Counted from the first letter of the stretch, positions 9,255-18,554 are shown. The stretch is 64,000 nt of DNA from Eubacteriaceae bacterium CHKCI004 (GCA_900016875.1 FCNR01000023.1:62001-126000); one strand, 5' to 3'. Notes: generated by a model not told the origin, from the sequence alone. Program-made: numbers and translations.

Positions 9255-9282
9255 TTTACAAATTTCTTTCAAATGTTACAAT
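9255..9282 (+). promoter_or_regulatory. Promoter of the 9358 membrane protein gene
   Basis: TTTACA (9255-9260) and TACAAT (9277-9282) are 16 bp apart. Transcription would begin near 9289, just before the hairpin at 9292-9319. Confidence 0.45.
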
Positions 9283-9291
9283 ATCCTTATC

Positions 9292-9319
9292 ATCAAGCAA
9301 AGGGGAAACGGTGCTTGAT
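9292..9319 (+). promoter_or_regulatory. 5'-end hairpin in the leader of the 9358 gene
   Basis: An 8-bp perfect stem (9292-9299 with 9312-9319) and a 12-base purine-rich loop would lie at the very 5' end of the transcript. Such 5' stems often stabilise abundant mRNAs, which fits the codon use of the gene, but this is inference. Confidence 0.35.
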
Positions 9320-9357
9320 AACAAACATATTCATACATGTATAAGGAGGAGATTGTT

Positions 9358-10263
9358 ATGAGTATTATCAATTTGATCGCTGCTTTTGGCGGTGGCGCAT
9401 TTGCTGCATCCATCGGTGCTCTGCCAGCATTTATCATGACTGGTGTATTCGCTGTTGTTGGTGCTGCTGCAAGTATGTGTGGAGCTGCTGACGCAGGCAA
9501 CATTCTTGTTAACTATTTTGCATTTGGTTCTTTCTTCGGACCGCACATCGCATTTGCCGGCGGCGTTGCTGCTGCAGCATACGCTAAGAAAAAAGGCATC
9601 AGCGAAAACGGTGCTGACATTGCTACAGCATGTGCAGGTTACAACGCACCTGACGTTCTGTTAGTCGGCGGTGTATTTGGTGTTATCGGCTTCTTATTCA
9701 AAGCATTAGTTGTTGATAACCTGTTTGCCGGAACTATTTCCACTCGTCTTATAACTGACGGTCCTGGATTTACAGTATTCTGTTCCGCTATCTTAGTTCG
9801 TCTTATCTTTGGCGGCAAATTAAGAACAGGCGACAAAGTTGTAAGCGCTGGTTCCGCTTTCACAAACACTATCGTGATCGGTATTACATACAGCTTAGTT
9901 GTAGCTGGTATTTACTTCGCTGGTCTTGAAGTTGTTCCGATCGAAACATTTGCTGGTTCTTACCACGTATTGATCTTCGGTATGGCAGCTGTTGGCTTAA
10001 TCTTCGCAGAGATCGGTCAGCCATTCTTCGGATGCCACCATATCGTAATTATCGCTGCTGAGGCTGCAGTACAGTGTTATAACAATACAGGAAATATGTG
10101 GATGGCTGTTATTATGGCTGTTATCTTCGGTACCATTTCCGGAATCATTTGTGACGTTGAGACAAACCTGATTAACTCCGGTACTGATTCCCACATTGAC
10201 GGTCCTGCATGTGCAATCCTTATTATGACATTCGTTGTTAATGCTTGTTTCCCAGCATTATAA
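9358..10263 (+). CDS. Unrecognised multi-spanning membrane protein with internal duplication
   Basis: I do not recognise the family. The 301-residue product is almost wholly hydrophobic (Gly/Ala/Val/Ile-rich, about 8-10 membrane segments). Two halves appear related: GSFFGPHIAFAGGVAAAAYA matches GQPFFGCHHIVIIAAEAAV, and each is followed by an FG-I segment, a loop, and a DGPGFTVFCSAIL or DGPACAILIM segment. This points to a duplicated transporter or channel fold with conserved His and DGP residues. Codon use is biased to GCT, GTT and GGT with many ATC/TTC, unlike its neighbours and typical of very highly expressed genes. The ATG at 9358 follows AAGGAGGA; a terminator follows at 10310. It is a single-gene unit with its own promoter. 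Confidence 0.75.
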   Translation: MSIINLIAAFGGGAFAASIGALPAFIMTGVFAVVGAAASMCGAADAGNILVNYFAFGSFFGPHIAFAGGVAAAAYAKKKGISENGADIATACAGYNAPDVLLVGGVFGVIGFLFKALVVDNLFAGTISTRLITDGPGFTVFCSAILVRLIFGGKLRTGDKVVSAGSAFTNTIVIGITYSLVVAGIYFAGLEVVPIETFAGSYHVLIFGMAAVGLIFAEIGQPFFGCHHIVIIAAEAAVQCYNNTGNMWMAVIMAVIFGTISGIICDVETNLINSGTDSHIDGPACAILIMTFVVNACFPAL

Positions 10264-10309
10264 TTAATACATAGTAAAGTATAATTACAAGTCGATGAAT
10301 ATATAAGAA

Positions 10310-10337
10310 GGGGCTCTCTTATGAGAGCCTCTTTTTT
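10310..10337 (+). terminator. Rho-independent terminator of the 9358 gene
   Basis: A GGGGCTCTC/GAGAGCCTC stem with a 4-base TTAT loop is followed by six Ts. It may also serve the convergent nagA gene. Confidence 0.85.
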
Positions 10338-10422
10338 GTGTTGTCTTATCCATTGGATGCTGGCCGGTTGTCCGTATTATCCTGCTGTTTACCTGCCTCT
10401 GTCTGACCGCTGGCTTATCTGT

Positions 10423-11619
10423 TTATCTGATAACACATCCATCCTTTATGACTTTCTTAAGTTCCAGATTCTCATCCCAGAGTACGATATCCGCTTTTTT
10501 ACCCGGCGCCAGAGAACCATAATCAGCCTCTTCTCCGAGACTTATCGCCGGATTGATCGTCGCGCAGGCAATGGCCGTCTCCAGAGGAATATCCATATCC
10601 CTTACTGCAGTACGTACGCAGTCCGGAAGCGTCGTCACCGATCCTGCCAAAGAGCCATCAGAAACTAACGTCGCATGATTGCCCTGCACCTGCACGTCCT
10701 GTCCGCCTAAGGTATAAGTGCCGTCCGGCATCCCCGCCGCGCGCATGCTGTCGCTGATGAAAATCATTCGTTCCTCTCCCATGAGAGCAAATGCACCACG
10801 GACAGCGGACGGATGGATGTGTACGCCGTCACAGATGATCTCCGCCATCACATGAGGGCTGTCTGCCGCAGCGCCGATGACTCCCGGCGCCCGATGGGTA
10901 AACGGCGGCATAGCGTTATACATGTGTACCAGATGACAGGCTCCCGCATCAAAGGCCGCCTTTGCCGAATCATAATCGGCGTTGGTATGAGCCAGGGAAA
11001 CCGACACCTCATCCCTCATCTCTTTTATAAACTCCTCTGCCTGCTCCACAGAGACTTCCTCCGGAGCAAGCCCGATAAACTTCACCAGGCCCTCAGACTT
11101 CTCCAGAAACTGCCGGCATACCTCCACACTGCACGGAATAATGTAGCTGGCATCCTGCGCCCCTTTCTTTACAGGACTGATAAACGGTCCTTCCATATTA
11201 ATACCCAGCAGATCAGCCATTTTTACATATACGCTGTCGCTGCGCTCCGCCTTCATCTGCTCTCTCCGGAAGGCCGCTCCGTTTTCCAGAATCTGCTCCA
11301 GATCCTTCACAGGAAGCGTCATGGTGGCCGGAGCAATGGCCGTCACGCCGATAGAAGCTTCATATCGGGCGATCTCCTCGACAGCTTCCCTTGTCCCGTC
11401 GCAGAAGTCGTAACCTTTGCAGCCATGAAAATGCAAATCAATCATGCCCGGGAAACAATAGCAGCCTTCTCCATCCACAACCTCTTCCCCGCTCTGGAGC
11501 TGTTCCCGCGGCACCGGACTGTCCATAACCACATTCGTTATCCGATCTCCGCAGATAATGACTGCTCCGGGTATAAACTGTTTCTCTTCCGTAAATACTT
11601 TAACATTTTTAATAATCAT
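10423..11619 (-). CDS. nagA: N-acetylglucosamine-6-phosphate deacetylase
   Basis: A 398-residue amidohydrolase that removes the acetyl group from GlcNAc-6-P, giving glucosamine-6-P for NagB. Visible motifs are the metal-binding DLHFHGCKGYDFCDG, the NMEGPFISPVKKGAQ substrate segment, LAHTNADYDSA, HLVHMYNAMPPFTHR, ICDGVHIHP and ISDSMRAAG with the catalytic Asp. The ATG at 11619 has GGAGAA just upstream and lies one base beyond the nagB stop, so the two genes are translationally coupled. A longer open frame to 11655 overlaps nagB and is not needed. Confidence 0.95.
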   Translation of the reverse strand: MIIKNVKVFTEEKQFIPGAVIICGDRITNVVMDSPVPREQLQSGEEVVDGEGCYCFPGMIDLHFHGCKGYDFCDGTREAVEEIARYEASIGVTAIAPATMTLPVKDLEQILENGAAFRREQMKAERSDSVYVKMADLLGINMEGPFISPVKKGAQDASYIIPCSVEVCRQFLEKSEGLVKFIGLAPEEVSVEQAEEFIKEMRDEVSVSLAHTNADYDSAKAAFDAGACHLVHMYNAMPPFTHRAPGVIGAAADSPHVMAEIICDGVHIHPSAVRGAFALMGEERMIFISDSMRAAGMPDGTYTLGGQDVQVQGNHATLVSDGSLAGSVTTLPDCVRTAVRDMDIPLETAIACATINPAISLGEEADYGSLAPGKKADIVLWDENLELKKVIKDGCVIR

Positions 11620-11620
11620 C

Positions 11621-12382
<762 letters not shown>

Positions 12383-12481
12383 TTATACAACAGCTCATTT
12401 TTATCTTCCATCATTTTTTTAATAAAATAAATTATACGCCCACTTTTATTTTATTTTTTTAACTCCTGGTCAATTTTTTGT

Positions 12482-13288
12482 TCATTCTGCACCTTTGTGT
12501 CTCCGATGCATATGTCCTTTTCCGCTCTGTCCTGCTCCTTCCTTCTGTCCTGCGCCATTTCTTTGTCCTGCGCCATTTCTCTGTCCTGTGCCATTTCTTT
12601 GTCCTGCGCCTTCTTCTTGTGCTGTGCTCCCGGAAGAATCATCAGGATCGGGGGACAGCTCTTCTATACGCTCCCGGATTTCTCTCATGGTCATTTCCCT
12701 GACTTCTTCCACTGTCACATCCGGATCCAGCTTCTGCAGCTCCAGATACGCCCTGTACTTTCCGCAGGAAAGGCCGGCTTCATGGGCTTTTGCTATTTCA
12801 TCCCCATCCGCATAGTAGCAGTACATATTTTTCTCTTCTGCCGCACAGGATTCCATATCAGTAAGAATTTTTTTCTGCTGTTTCTCATCATAGCCAGCCA
12901 CAGCAACGGACACTACATCATCCTCCGAACGGTACCCGGCAAAAGCATCGCTGTCCATGATAGCCTGAACGGCCTCCCCATATTTCATAAATATGACATC
13001 CAGATTCTCTGCCAGATCCTGCCCGTCTTCATTGTAGGCTTTCACTGAAATTACTGTGTCAAATCTGTTAATATTTAATTCGATAGACGGATTCACATCA
13101 ATACTGATCACTGCGGTAGCTGAGAAGTAAAACTGATAACCCGCAAAAATCATGACCATAAAACAAAAGCTGGCGGCGGCAGCGATCCATTTTCCGTATT
13201 GCCGGCGTTTCCGCGCCTGTATAGTCTGCGCGGTTTCCATCTGATTCCGCGCTTTTATATTCTGTGCTTTTTGCATCTGGCTCTGCAT
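12482..13288 (-). CDS. RsgI-like anti-sigma factor domain membrane protein with a repeat tail
   Basis: A 268-residue membrane protein. A Gln/Lys/Arg-rich cytoplasmic segment (about 1-33) is followed by one membrane helix (about 35-57) and an extracellular domain with VISIDVNPSIELNINRFDTV, the signature found after the helix in RsgI-type regulators of sigma-I. The cytoplasmic part lacks the clear RsgI N-terminal domain, and no sigI gene is next to it. The tail is five 6-residue repeats of the form NGAGQR, then a His/Arg-rich end, so it may sense or bind a surface polymer. The ATG at 13288 has no obvious ribosome-binding site; the true start, or a lost upstream piece, is uncertain. Confidence 0.65.
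   Translation of the reverse strand: MQSQMQKAQNIKARNQMETAQTIQARKRRQYGKWIAAAASFCFMVMIFAGYQFYFSATAVISIDVNPSIELNINRFDTVISVKAYNEDGQDLAENLDVIFMKYGEAVQAIMDSDAFAGYRSEDDVVSVAVAGYDEKQQKKILTDMESCAAEEKNMYCYYADGDEIAKAHEAGLSCGKYRAYLELQKLDPDVTVEEVREMTMREIRERIEELSPDPDDSSGSTAQEEGAGQRNGTGQRNGAGQRNGAGQKEGAGQSGKGHMHRRHKGAE
12528..12617. repeat. Five 18-bp tandem repeats in the RsgI-like gene
   Basis: In-frame 18-bp units run from 12528 to 12617. The inner three copies are nearly identical and the outer two are diverged. They encode a hexapeptide of the form NGAGQR. A repeat like this can change copy number by slippage without breaking the frame. Confidence 0.85.
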
Positions 13289-13564
13289 TTTAGCGGAAAT
13301 TAATACGATTGAGATAAAGAAATCCTTTCATAAAATTAAAAAAATCAGCATTTTTTATGAAATAGTCAGCAGCTTTTTTTATTATATTTTTCAGATGATA
13401 TATTGTCAACCGCCTGCGAGAGCTCGGTTCGATTTCAGGCATTTTTCAGATTCTTTCTCATATTCCTTTTCCAGCAGCTTCATCAGCGTCCACAGACAGA
13501 TTCCCATTACATTTATTTCTCCATTAAAATTATTCAGATAATATTTTCCCACATAAGCGCGTTT

Positions 13565-14026
13565 CTACAGCCATCCTGCACATTTGCAGAGCCAGTAGAT
13601 GAATCCCACGACCCAGCTTGAAAAGATTCCGTACAGAATGACCGGCCCGGCTATGGTAAATATTTTGACTCCTATTCCAAACACCTGACCTTCGGACTGA
13701 TATTCTATGGCCGGGGAGGCCACAGAATTGGCGAAACCGGTGATCGGCACCAAAGTTCCTGCCCCGCACCATTTTGCCAGAGGCGCAAACCACTGAAATC
13801 CTGTCAAAACAACACTCAGCAGTATCAAACTGACGCTGACAGTGATCAATGCGTTTTCCTGACTCATGCGAAACTGACCGACAGCTATCTGATGGATGAT
13901 CTCACCCAGCACACAGATGGCGCCGCCCGACACAAACGCATGCCAGCAATTTCTGAAAGAACTGAATCTGGGCGTCATCTTTTTTACCTGATCGGCGTAT
14001 TCCTGCGTGGTTGGTTCTTTTTTCAT
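13565..14026 (-). CDS. spoVAC: Stage V sporulation protein AC (SpoVAC)
   Basis: A 153-residue membrane protein with about four hydrophobic segments, full length. The signature WCGAGTLVPITGFANSVASP is present. SpoVAC is a mechanosensitive-type channel component of the SpoVA complex, moving dipicolinic acid across the inner spore membrane. The ATG at 14026 has AAGGAG upstream. It is the last gene of the spoIIAA-to-spoVAC run, 100 bp after spoVAB. The usual next gene, spoVAD, is missing here and is found with spoVAE at 3644-5083. In the spoVAC frame, codons stay open for about 50 codons past the TAG stop. Confidence 0.94.
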   Translation of the reverse strand: MKKEPTTQEYADQVKKMTPRFSSFRNCWHAFVSGGAICVLGEIIHQIAVGQFRMSQENALITVSVSLILLSVVLTGFQWFAPLAKWCGAGTLVPITGFANSVASPAIEYQSEGQVFGIGVKIFTIAGPVILYGIFSSWVVGFIYWLCKCAGWL

Positions 14027-14125
14027 TTCTCGGTTCTCCTTTTACACTGTAATTGATTTTCCGGTTTCCGGAATATTCCTGGCTCAGCCTTGCTTCTGCA
14101 GTTGACGAAATATTTTTGCCCGCCA

Positions 14126-14566
14126 TCATCCCCGGAACACATAAAACTGCAGAAAACTTCCCAGACATTTCCCAACGGCCGCCGCCTTGATAAAGTAAGG
14201 GATCCCTTTTCTGAGCTTCACCCTCCTGGATATAATAGGAACAATCTTGACCACTTCCGCCAATGCTCCGGCCAGGCATCCCACAAAAATTCCTGTAAAT
14301 AATCCTCCGGTATTAATGATCAACGCCGCTATAATGTCGGGAATCCAGGACAGATCCACCGGATACAGGGAAATAATATTCATGAAAATCAGGCCCAGAG
14401 CAAGACTTGTCTCATACAAAGGGATATGCGATGCAGTTTTTGTGACCGCGGACAGCCGCGGCACAACGCCTATCAGGCTGATAAATGCCACAAAACCTCC
14501 TGCGGTTGCAAACCCCGCAGCCAGAGCAATCCAGACCAGGATTCCTTTAGCTATGATTGCTGACAT
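14126..14566 (-). CDS. spoVAB: Stage V sporulation protein AB (SpoVAB)
   Basis: A 146-residue membrane protein with four or five predicted helices and a conserved GCLAGALAEVVKIVPIISRR segment near the C-terminus. It is required, with the other SpoVA proteins, for dipicolinic-acid uptake into the forespore. The start overlaps the end of spoVAA by about 20 bp, showing translational coupling. Length is normal. Confidence 0.92.
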   Translation of the reverse strand: MSAIIAKGILVWIALAAGFATAGGFVAFISLIGVVPRLSAVTKTASHIPLYETSLALGLIFMNIISLYPVDLSWIPDIIAALIINTGGLFTGIFVGCLAGALAEVVKIVPIISRRVKLRKGIPYFIKAAAVGKCLGSFLQFYVFRG

Positions 14567-15188
14567 CCAATTCCTCCCCTTTTCTTGACGCTCCCAGTAA
14601 GAATGTCTGGTTTACATCCTTTTCGTAGAGGCGCATCTGCACCTGAATCGGCGTCGGTTCATTGGTAACTTTTTTGCCCGGCGTGTGATTGAAAAATAAA
14701 AAGACGCCCAGGGTGAGTCCTATGGAATAAAACAGCTCAATAAAGGTAGTCCCTGCCGGTCTGGTTCCCAGAAATGTTTCGTAAAGCTGCGTAAACACTT
14801 TGCTCATATCCACATCATTGTTATACCCCATAATCGTTATCCCCATACCCAGAAAACAGGTCACACAAATAAAAGCAATTTTCCCTCTCTGTATCCACGG
14901 CGACGGTACCCTGTCCGGATTTCGGTAATAAACAACAATATCCTGTTCCCCCACATTTCTTATCTCTCCGTCGGGAACCATCTCCGAAATTGCCTGTATC
15001 AAAACAAGGATGGACATGAACGCTCTGCCATCCTCCTTCTCTTTAAATTTATAAACTTCGATGCAATTAATTTTATTTTCCAGATTTCTGTCGCTGCAGT
15101 ATACGGAACAGATATCTTTGATCCTGACCTTCGGATGATCGAGAAAATAACTCTGCTCCGCATGCATATAAATGACCGGACGTTCCAT
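14547..15188 (-). CDS. spoVAA: Stage V sporulation protein AA (SpoVAA)
   Basis: A 213-residue protein with an N-terminal soluble domain (about 1-95; the family segment VIYMHAEQSYFLDHPKVRIK) and two C-terminal membrane segments (KIAFICVTCFLGMGITIMG and FIELFYSIGLTLGVFLFF). It belongs to the forespore SpoVA machinery. The ATG at 15188 has an AAGGAGGG site. It lies 61 bp behind sigF, so it can be read from the sigF operon; a separate forespore promoter in the gap was not evident. Confidence 0.92.
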   Translation of the reverse strand: MERPVIYMHAEQSYFLDHPKVRIKDICSVYCSDRNLENKINCIEVYKFKEKEDGRAFMSILVLIQAISEMVPDGEIRNVGEQDIVVYYRNPDRVPSPWIQRGKIAFICVTCFLGMGITIMGYNNDVDMSKVFTQLYETFLGTRPAGTTFIELFYSIGLTLGVFLFFNHTPGKKVTNEPTPIQVQMRLYEKDVNQTFLLGASRKGEELDVSNHS

Positions 15189-15249
15189 ATTTGCCCTCCT
15201 TTTCTGTTCTTTTCAAATGATAAGGAGAGTATGTGCCGGATGAGGAAAA

Positions 15250-15960
15250 TTATGCATTGCGCAGCTTTTCCAGTATTTTTTTTTCCAGACGGGACACCTG
15301 CACCTGAGAGATGCCCAGAACCTCCGCCACCGCCGTCTGCGTTTTATTTTCAAAGTACCGAAGTTTTATGAGTTGTTTTTCCTGATCCTCAAGCTGGTCC
15401 AGAAGCTGGGAAATATACATGCGGTTCACCGCCTCCTCAATCTCATCATTTTGCTGCTCGATTTTATCCTCCAGATGAATCTCGTCACCATCGCTCTGAT
15501 AGATTACCTGATGCAGGGAGCTTATTTCCTGTCCGGATTCCATGGCCATGAGAATGTCAGTCTGGTCAATCTGCAGGGTCACGGAAATCTCTTCCAGCGT
15601 CGGCTCCCGGTGATACTCTCTCTGGTACTGTTCCGTTTCTTTTTTTATCTTATAGTTGATTTCTTTTAAACTGCGGCTGACTTTTACCATGCCGTCATCC
15701 CTGAGAAAACGTTTGATTTCTCCCATGATAAGAGGAACCGCATAAGTGGAGAACTTCACATCGCGGCTCAGATCAAAATGGTCGATGCATTTGAGCAATC
15801 CGATACTTCCAATCTGAAATAAATCTTCATTATCATAACCTCTCCCCTGAAATCTCCGGACGACACTCCAGATTAACCCGACATTTTCTTCAACCAGCCG
15901 GGAACGTGCTTCCATATTTCCTTCTTTTGCCTGTCTGATCAATTCACAGGTTTGTTCCAC
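15250..15960 (-). CDS. sigF: RNA polymerase sporulation sigma factor SigF
   Basis: A 236-residue sigma-70 family factor, the first forespore-specific sigma. Region 2 is GYDNEDLFQIGSIGLLKC and FSTYAVPLIMGEIKRFLRDD; region 3 is around REPTLEEISVTLQ; region 4 has KTQTAVAEVLGISQVQVSRL as its helix-turn-helix. It is held inactive by SpoIIAB and freed by SpoIIAA. It starts at a GTG (15960) inside the end of spoIIAB, with GGGAGGAG just upstream: the usual tight coupling of anti-sigma and sigma synthesis. Confidence 0.96.
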   Translation of the reverse strand: MEQTCELIRQAKEGNMEARSRLVEENVGLIWSVVRRFQGRGYDNEDLFQIGSIGLLKCIDHFDLSRDVKFSTYAVPLIMGEIKRFLRDDGMVKVSRSLKEINYKIKKETEQYQREYHREPTLEEISVTLQIDQTDILMAMESGQEISSLHQVIYQSDGDEIHLEDKIEQQNDEIEEAVNRMYISQLLDQLEDQEKQLIKLRYFENKTQTAVAEVLGISQVQVSRLEKKILEKLRNA

Positions 15961-16400
15961 TTCTCTCCTCCCATTTTTTTCGTCAATGAAACACTTGTCC
16001 CCTTTCCCAGCTCGCTTTCCACCTCCACATGGTCAGTAAACGCTTCCATAAATGTAAACCCCATACCTGAGCGCTCACCACTTTCCAGCGTAGTGTACAG
16101 CGGTTCCATGGATTTTTTTACATCAGCAATCCCGACTCCGAAATCTCTGATATGTACGCGCACCACGTTATTTTCCCTCTCAAACACCATGATAATATCC
16201 CCCTGCGTCTCCGGATATGCGTGGATGATAGCGTTGGTGACAGCTTCCGATACCGCGGTCTTAAAGTCCGAGAGTTCTTCCATAGAAGGATCCAGCACAG
16301 AGGCAAACGCCGCCGCCAGTGTCCTGCCTATCCTCTCATTTTCAGGTAAATTCTGAAATGTCATCTCAATACGGTTTGTACCATTTATTTTATCTTTCAT
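15939..16400 (-). CDS. spoIIAB: Anti-sigma F factor / serine kinase SpoIIAB
   Basis: A 153-residue GHKL-fold kinase that binds sigma-F and phosphorylates SpoIIAA. The N-box EAVTNAIIHAYPE and the G-boxes DFGVGIAD and SGMGFTFMEAF are visible. It starts with a 4-bp overlap with spoIIAA and overlaps sigF by 22 bp. The C-terminus runs about 10 residues past the usual end into the sigF start region. Confidence 0.96.
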   Translation of the reverse strand: MKDKINGTNRIEMTFQNLPENERIGRTLAAAFASVLDPSMEELSDFKTAVSEAVTNAIIHAYPETQGDIIMVFERENNVVRVHIRDFGVGIADVKKSMEPLYTTLESGERSGMGFTFMEAFTDHVEVESELGKGTSVSLTKKMGGEKWNKPVN

Positions 16401-16732
16401 TCATAGACCTCCTTCATCTCTTCAACGGTATCCAGCACTGTCACTTTTCCCAGAATGCCGGACATTTCCCACATTTTCCGCATGGATGGGCTGCCGCCAA
16501 AAAGATATACGTTTCCTCCTATCGGACTCACCTGCCGGAGTCTTCCGAGGATCAGTCCTATGCCGGAACTGTCCATGAAATTGACAGCCGTAAAATCGAA
16601 AATGACATCCTGAATTATTGCCTTCATAAACATGATTTCGCATTCCTCCCGTATCGCTTCCGCCTGACAATGGTCAATTTCTCCCGGAAGCCGGATAACC
16701 AGGCATCGGTTTCTTACATGACAATATCTCAT
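16397..16732 (-). CDS. spoIIAA: Anti-sigma F factor antagonist SpoIIAA
   Basis: A 111-residue STAS-domain protein. The phosphorylated serine is in NFMDSSGIGLILGRL. In its unphosphorylated form it displaces SpoIIAB from sigma-F, starting the forespore programme. I chose the ATG at 16732 because AGGAGGAG lies about 8 bp upstream; the 17 codons open before it are not typical of the family. It is the first gene of the operon. A sigma-H promoter is expected upstream, but I could not find a convincing one in 16733-16911. Confidence 0.95.
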   Translation of the reverse strand: MRYCHVRNRCLVIRLPGEIDHCQAEAIREECEIMFMKAIIQDVIFDFTAVNFMDSSGIGLILGRLRQVSPIGGNVYLFGGSPSMRKMWEMSGILGKVTVLDTVEEMKEVYE

Positions 16733-16826
16733 TTTCCCACTCCTCCTGATGTTATGCGGGCAGTCTGCAGTTCCTGCGGACATACCCCTTTTTTGATTCT
16801 ATGTTCAGAAACATCATACTCAAAAC

Positions 16827-16866
16827 AAAAAAATAAGTCCGACAAATCCTGTCGAACTTATTTTTT
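16827..16866 (-). terminator. Terminator of the zinc-ribbon/TPR gene
   Basis: A stem of AAGT plus CGACA, with one mismatch and a 5-base loop, is flanked by A- and T-runs. On the minus strand it follows the stop codon of the 16912 gene and lies before the spoIIA operon. Confidence 0.75.
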
Positions 16867-16911
16867 ATCTTATTCTTTTATTAACTTCTTATTAATATCC
16901 GGACGCCCGTC

Positions 16912-18507
16912 CTATTCCTCTTCATCATTGTTGGAATTCCTGGTGCTTCTGCTGCTGCCACTTTCTTCATCTTCCGTGGTCTCTTCCTCAGCCTCATCAC
17001 TGTTATCCCGGCTATTGTTACTGTCTTCGCTGTTATTGTCGCTACTATTGCTGTCATTATTGGACGACTCGTCATTATTGCCTTTGCCGTTCTTTTCCGC
17101 ATACTCTGCGGCAGCTTCTTTACCTGCGTTGACAAGCATCTCCAGTCCATTATTAGAAGCACGACGAATCAGATCGTTATCACCGGAATTATTAATTATA
17201 TCATAGAAATATGGTGTTGCCTTGTCCATGTCACCGGTGTGCTTATAACACATGGCAATCAAATAGAGAGTCTCATAATCATCATCTTTATATTTATAAG
17301 ATGCTTCCAAATCCTCGAGTGCTTCTTCATAACGGTCTGCGTTATAGGAAGCCTCGCCGCTGGCCTTCAGTTCCTCGGCAGCAGCCGGGAAAGCGGTCTC
17401 GCTCATGGATGTATATAAATCCTTGGATGTCTTGGATGGGAGTGCGCTTCTCTTTACATTGGAAAGTTCTTCGGCGCAGGTCACATAATCTCTGTCGTTA
17501 TAAGCCTGGCTTGCCTTTAAAAGAGAATCATACATACTGTCCTTGCCGTCGCTTCCCTCATATACGCTGATTCTTTCTGTTAAGTCGTCGTTGTCGTTCT
17601 GGAGAGTCTCTTTGTCGCTCTGAAGCTGGCTGATCTCTCCGTCTTTCTGGGCAACGGTCTCATTATATTCTTCTTTCAGATTGTTGTAATCCACGCTGAC
17701 GCCGGCACGAACGCTCGGGATGACCAGAACAAACATGGCAACCACACCGATGGCAAGACCGATGAGCATGTAAACGAACTGCTTCCATGTCTCCTTGCTC
17801 GGATCTTCATAATGATCAACCGGTCGGACGTTTTTCAGATTCTCGTTATCCGGCTTCAGATTATCGACCGGAACTGTTTCCGCCGCCGCCATTGGATTCT
17901 CTCCGATCTCCATGAGAAATCTTCTGGCTGTTGTGTTGTAATTATCCACCGCCAGCGCATTGTTCAGATCTGCCTTCGCAGCGGCATTATCGCCGGCGCG
18001 CATATGCAGAAGCGCAAACAAAAGATGTCCTCTCACAAAATTCGGCGTGATACTCAATACCTTCTTTATCTGAATCATAGCCAGGTCGTCGCTGCCCTGT
18101 CTGGCGTATACCAGTGCCTGGTTAAACTTCTTAGCTGTCTCGTTAATCTCCTCAAATACCGCCGGATGTTCTTCCATCTCCTTGATATACTTGTTGGCGG
18201 CATTCTCCTCCACAGAATTCAGCTGCGCGCTGATCTTCCACTGGATATACGCCTTGCCGCCTTCTCCAATCTCATAGTATACAAGTCCCAGAAGATTCCG
18301 GGCGTCTTTATGCTCCTTATTATAGGTGAGAGCTTTGCGGAGCTGCGCCACTGCGCCGGTCATATCCCGCATCTCCACCTTTTCCAGACCGATATTATAA
18401 TAATAATTGGCTGTATTGCATGCCTTTGCAACATGTTTATTATCAAAACCGCAGCTGGTACAGAACCCATCAGCCCCAACTGTACGGCCGCATTTAACAC
18501 ATTTCAT
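16912..18507 (-). CDS. Zinc-ribbon, tetratricopeptide-repeat membrane protein
   Basis: A 531-residue protein of unknown role. An N-terminal zinc ribbon (CVKCGRTVGADGFCTSCGF, two CxxC pairs) is followed by cytoplasmic TPR helices (about 35-200, including KKVLSITPNFVRGHLLFALL), one membrane segment (about 243-265), a coiled coil (about 270-320), and a second TPR set (about 335-455) outside. The last 70 residues are Asn/Ser/Asp/Glu-rich and disordered. The layout suggests a scaffold that links a cytoplasmic partner to the envelope. It lies 47 bp downstream of the 50-residue protein gene in the valS-folC direction, with its own terminator at 16827-16866. Confidence 0.7.
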   Translation of the reverse strand: MKCVKCGRTVGADGFCTSCGFDNKHVAKACNTANYYYNIGLEKVEMRDMTGAVAQLRKALTYNKEHKDARNLLGLVYYEIGEGGKAYIQWKISAQLNSVEENAANKYIKEMEEHPAVFEEINETAKKFNQALVYARQGSDDLAMIQIKKVLSITPNFVRGHLLFALLHMRAGDNAAAKADLNNALAVDNYNTTARRFLMEIGENPMAAAETVPVDNLKPDNENLKNVRPVDHYEDPSKETWKQFVYMLIGLAIGVVAMFVLVIPSVRAGVSVDYNNLKEEYNETVAQKDGEISQLQSDKETLQNDNDDLTERISVYEGSDGKDSMYDSLLKASQAYNDRDYVTCAEELSNVKRSALPSKTSKDLYTSMSETAFPAAAEELKASGEASYNADRYEEALEDLEASYKYKDDDYETLYLIAMCYKHTGDMDKATPYFYDIINNSGDNDLIRRASNNGLEMLVNAGKEAAAEYAEKNGKGNNDESSNNDSNSSDNNSEDSNNSRDNSDEAEEETTEDEESGSSRSTRNSNNDEEE

Positions 18508-18554
18508 GTGACTTCCTCCTACACATCGTAAACTGTTGTGAACTGACGGGAAAA

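Noticed and set aside
13406-13507. 33-residue gene, or in-frame read-through extension, after spoVAC
   Set aside because: The spoVAC frame stays open for about 50 codons past its TAG and contains an ATG at 13507, but SpoVAC is already full length and the ribosome-binding site is poor.
16733-16911. sigma-H promoter for the spoIIA operon
   Set aside because: One AGGATTT occurs but no GAAT-type -10 at the proper distance, and it falls in the terminator stem of the preceding gene.
16319-17206. 295-residue plus-strand reading frame with a long Ser/Leu run
   Set aside because: It is the complement of spoIIAA and of the Asn/Ser/Asp-rich tail of the TPR gene; the run is a shadow of that low-complexity tail.
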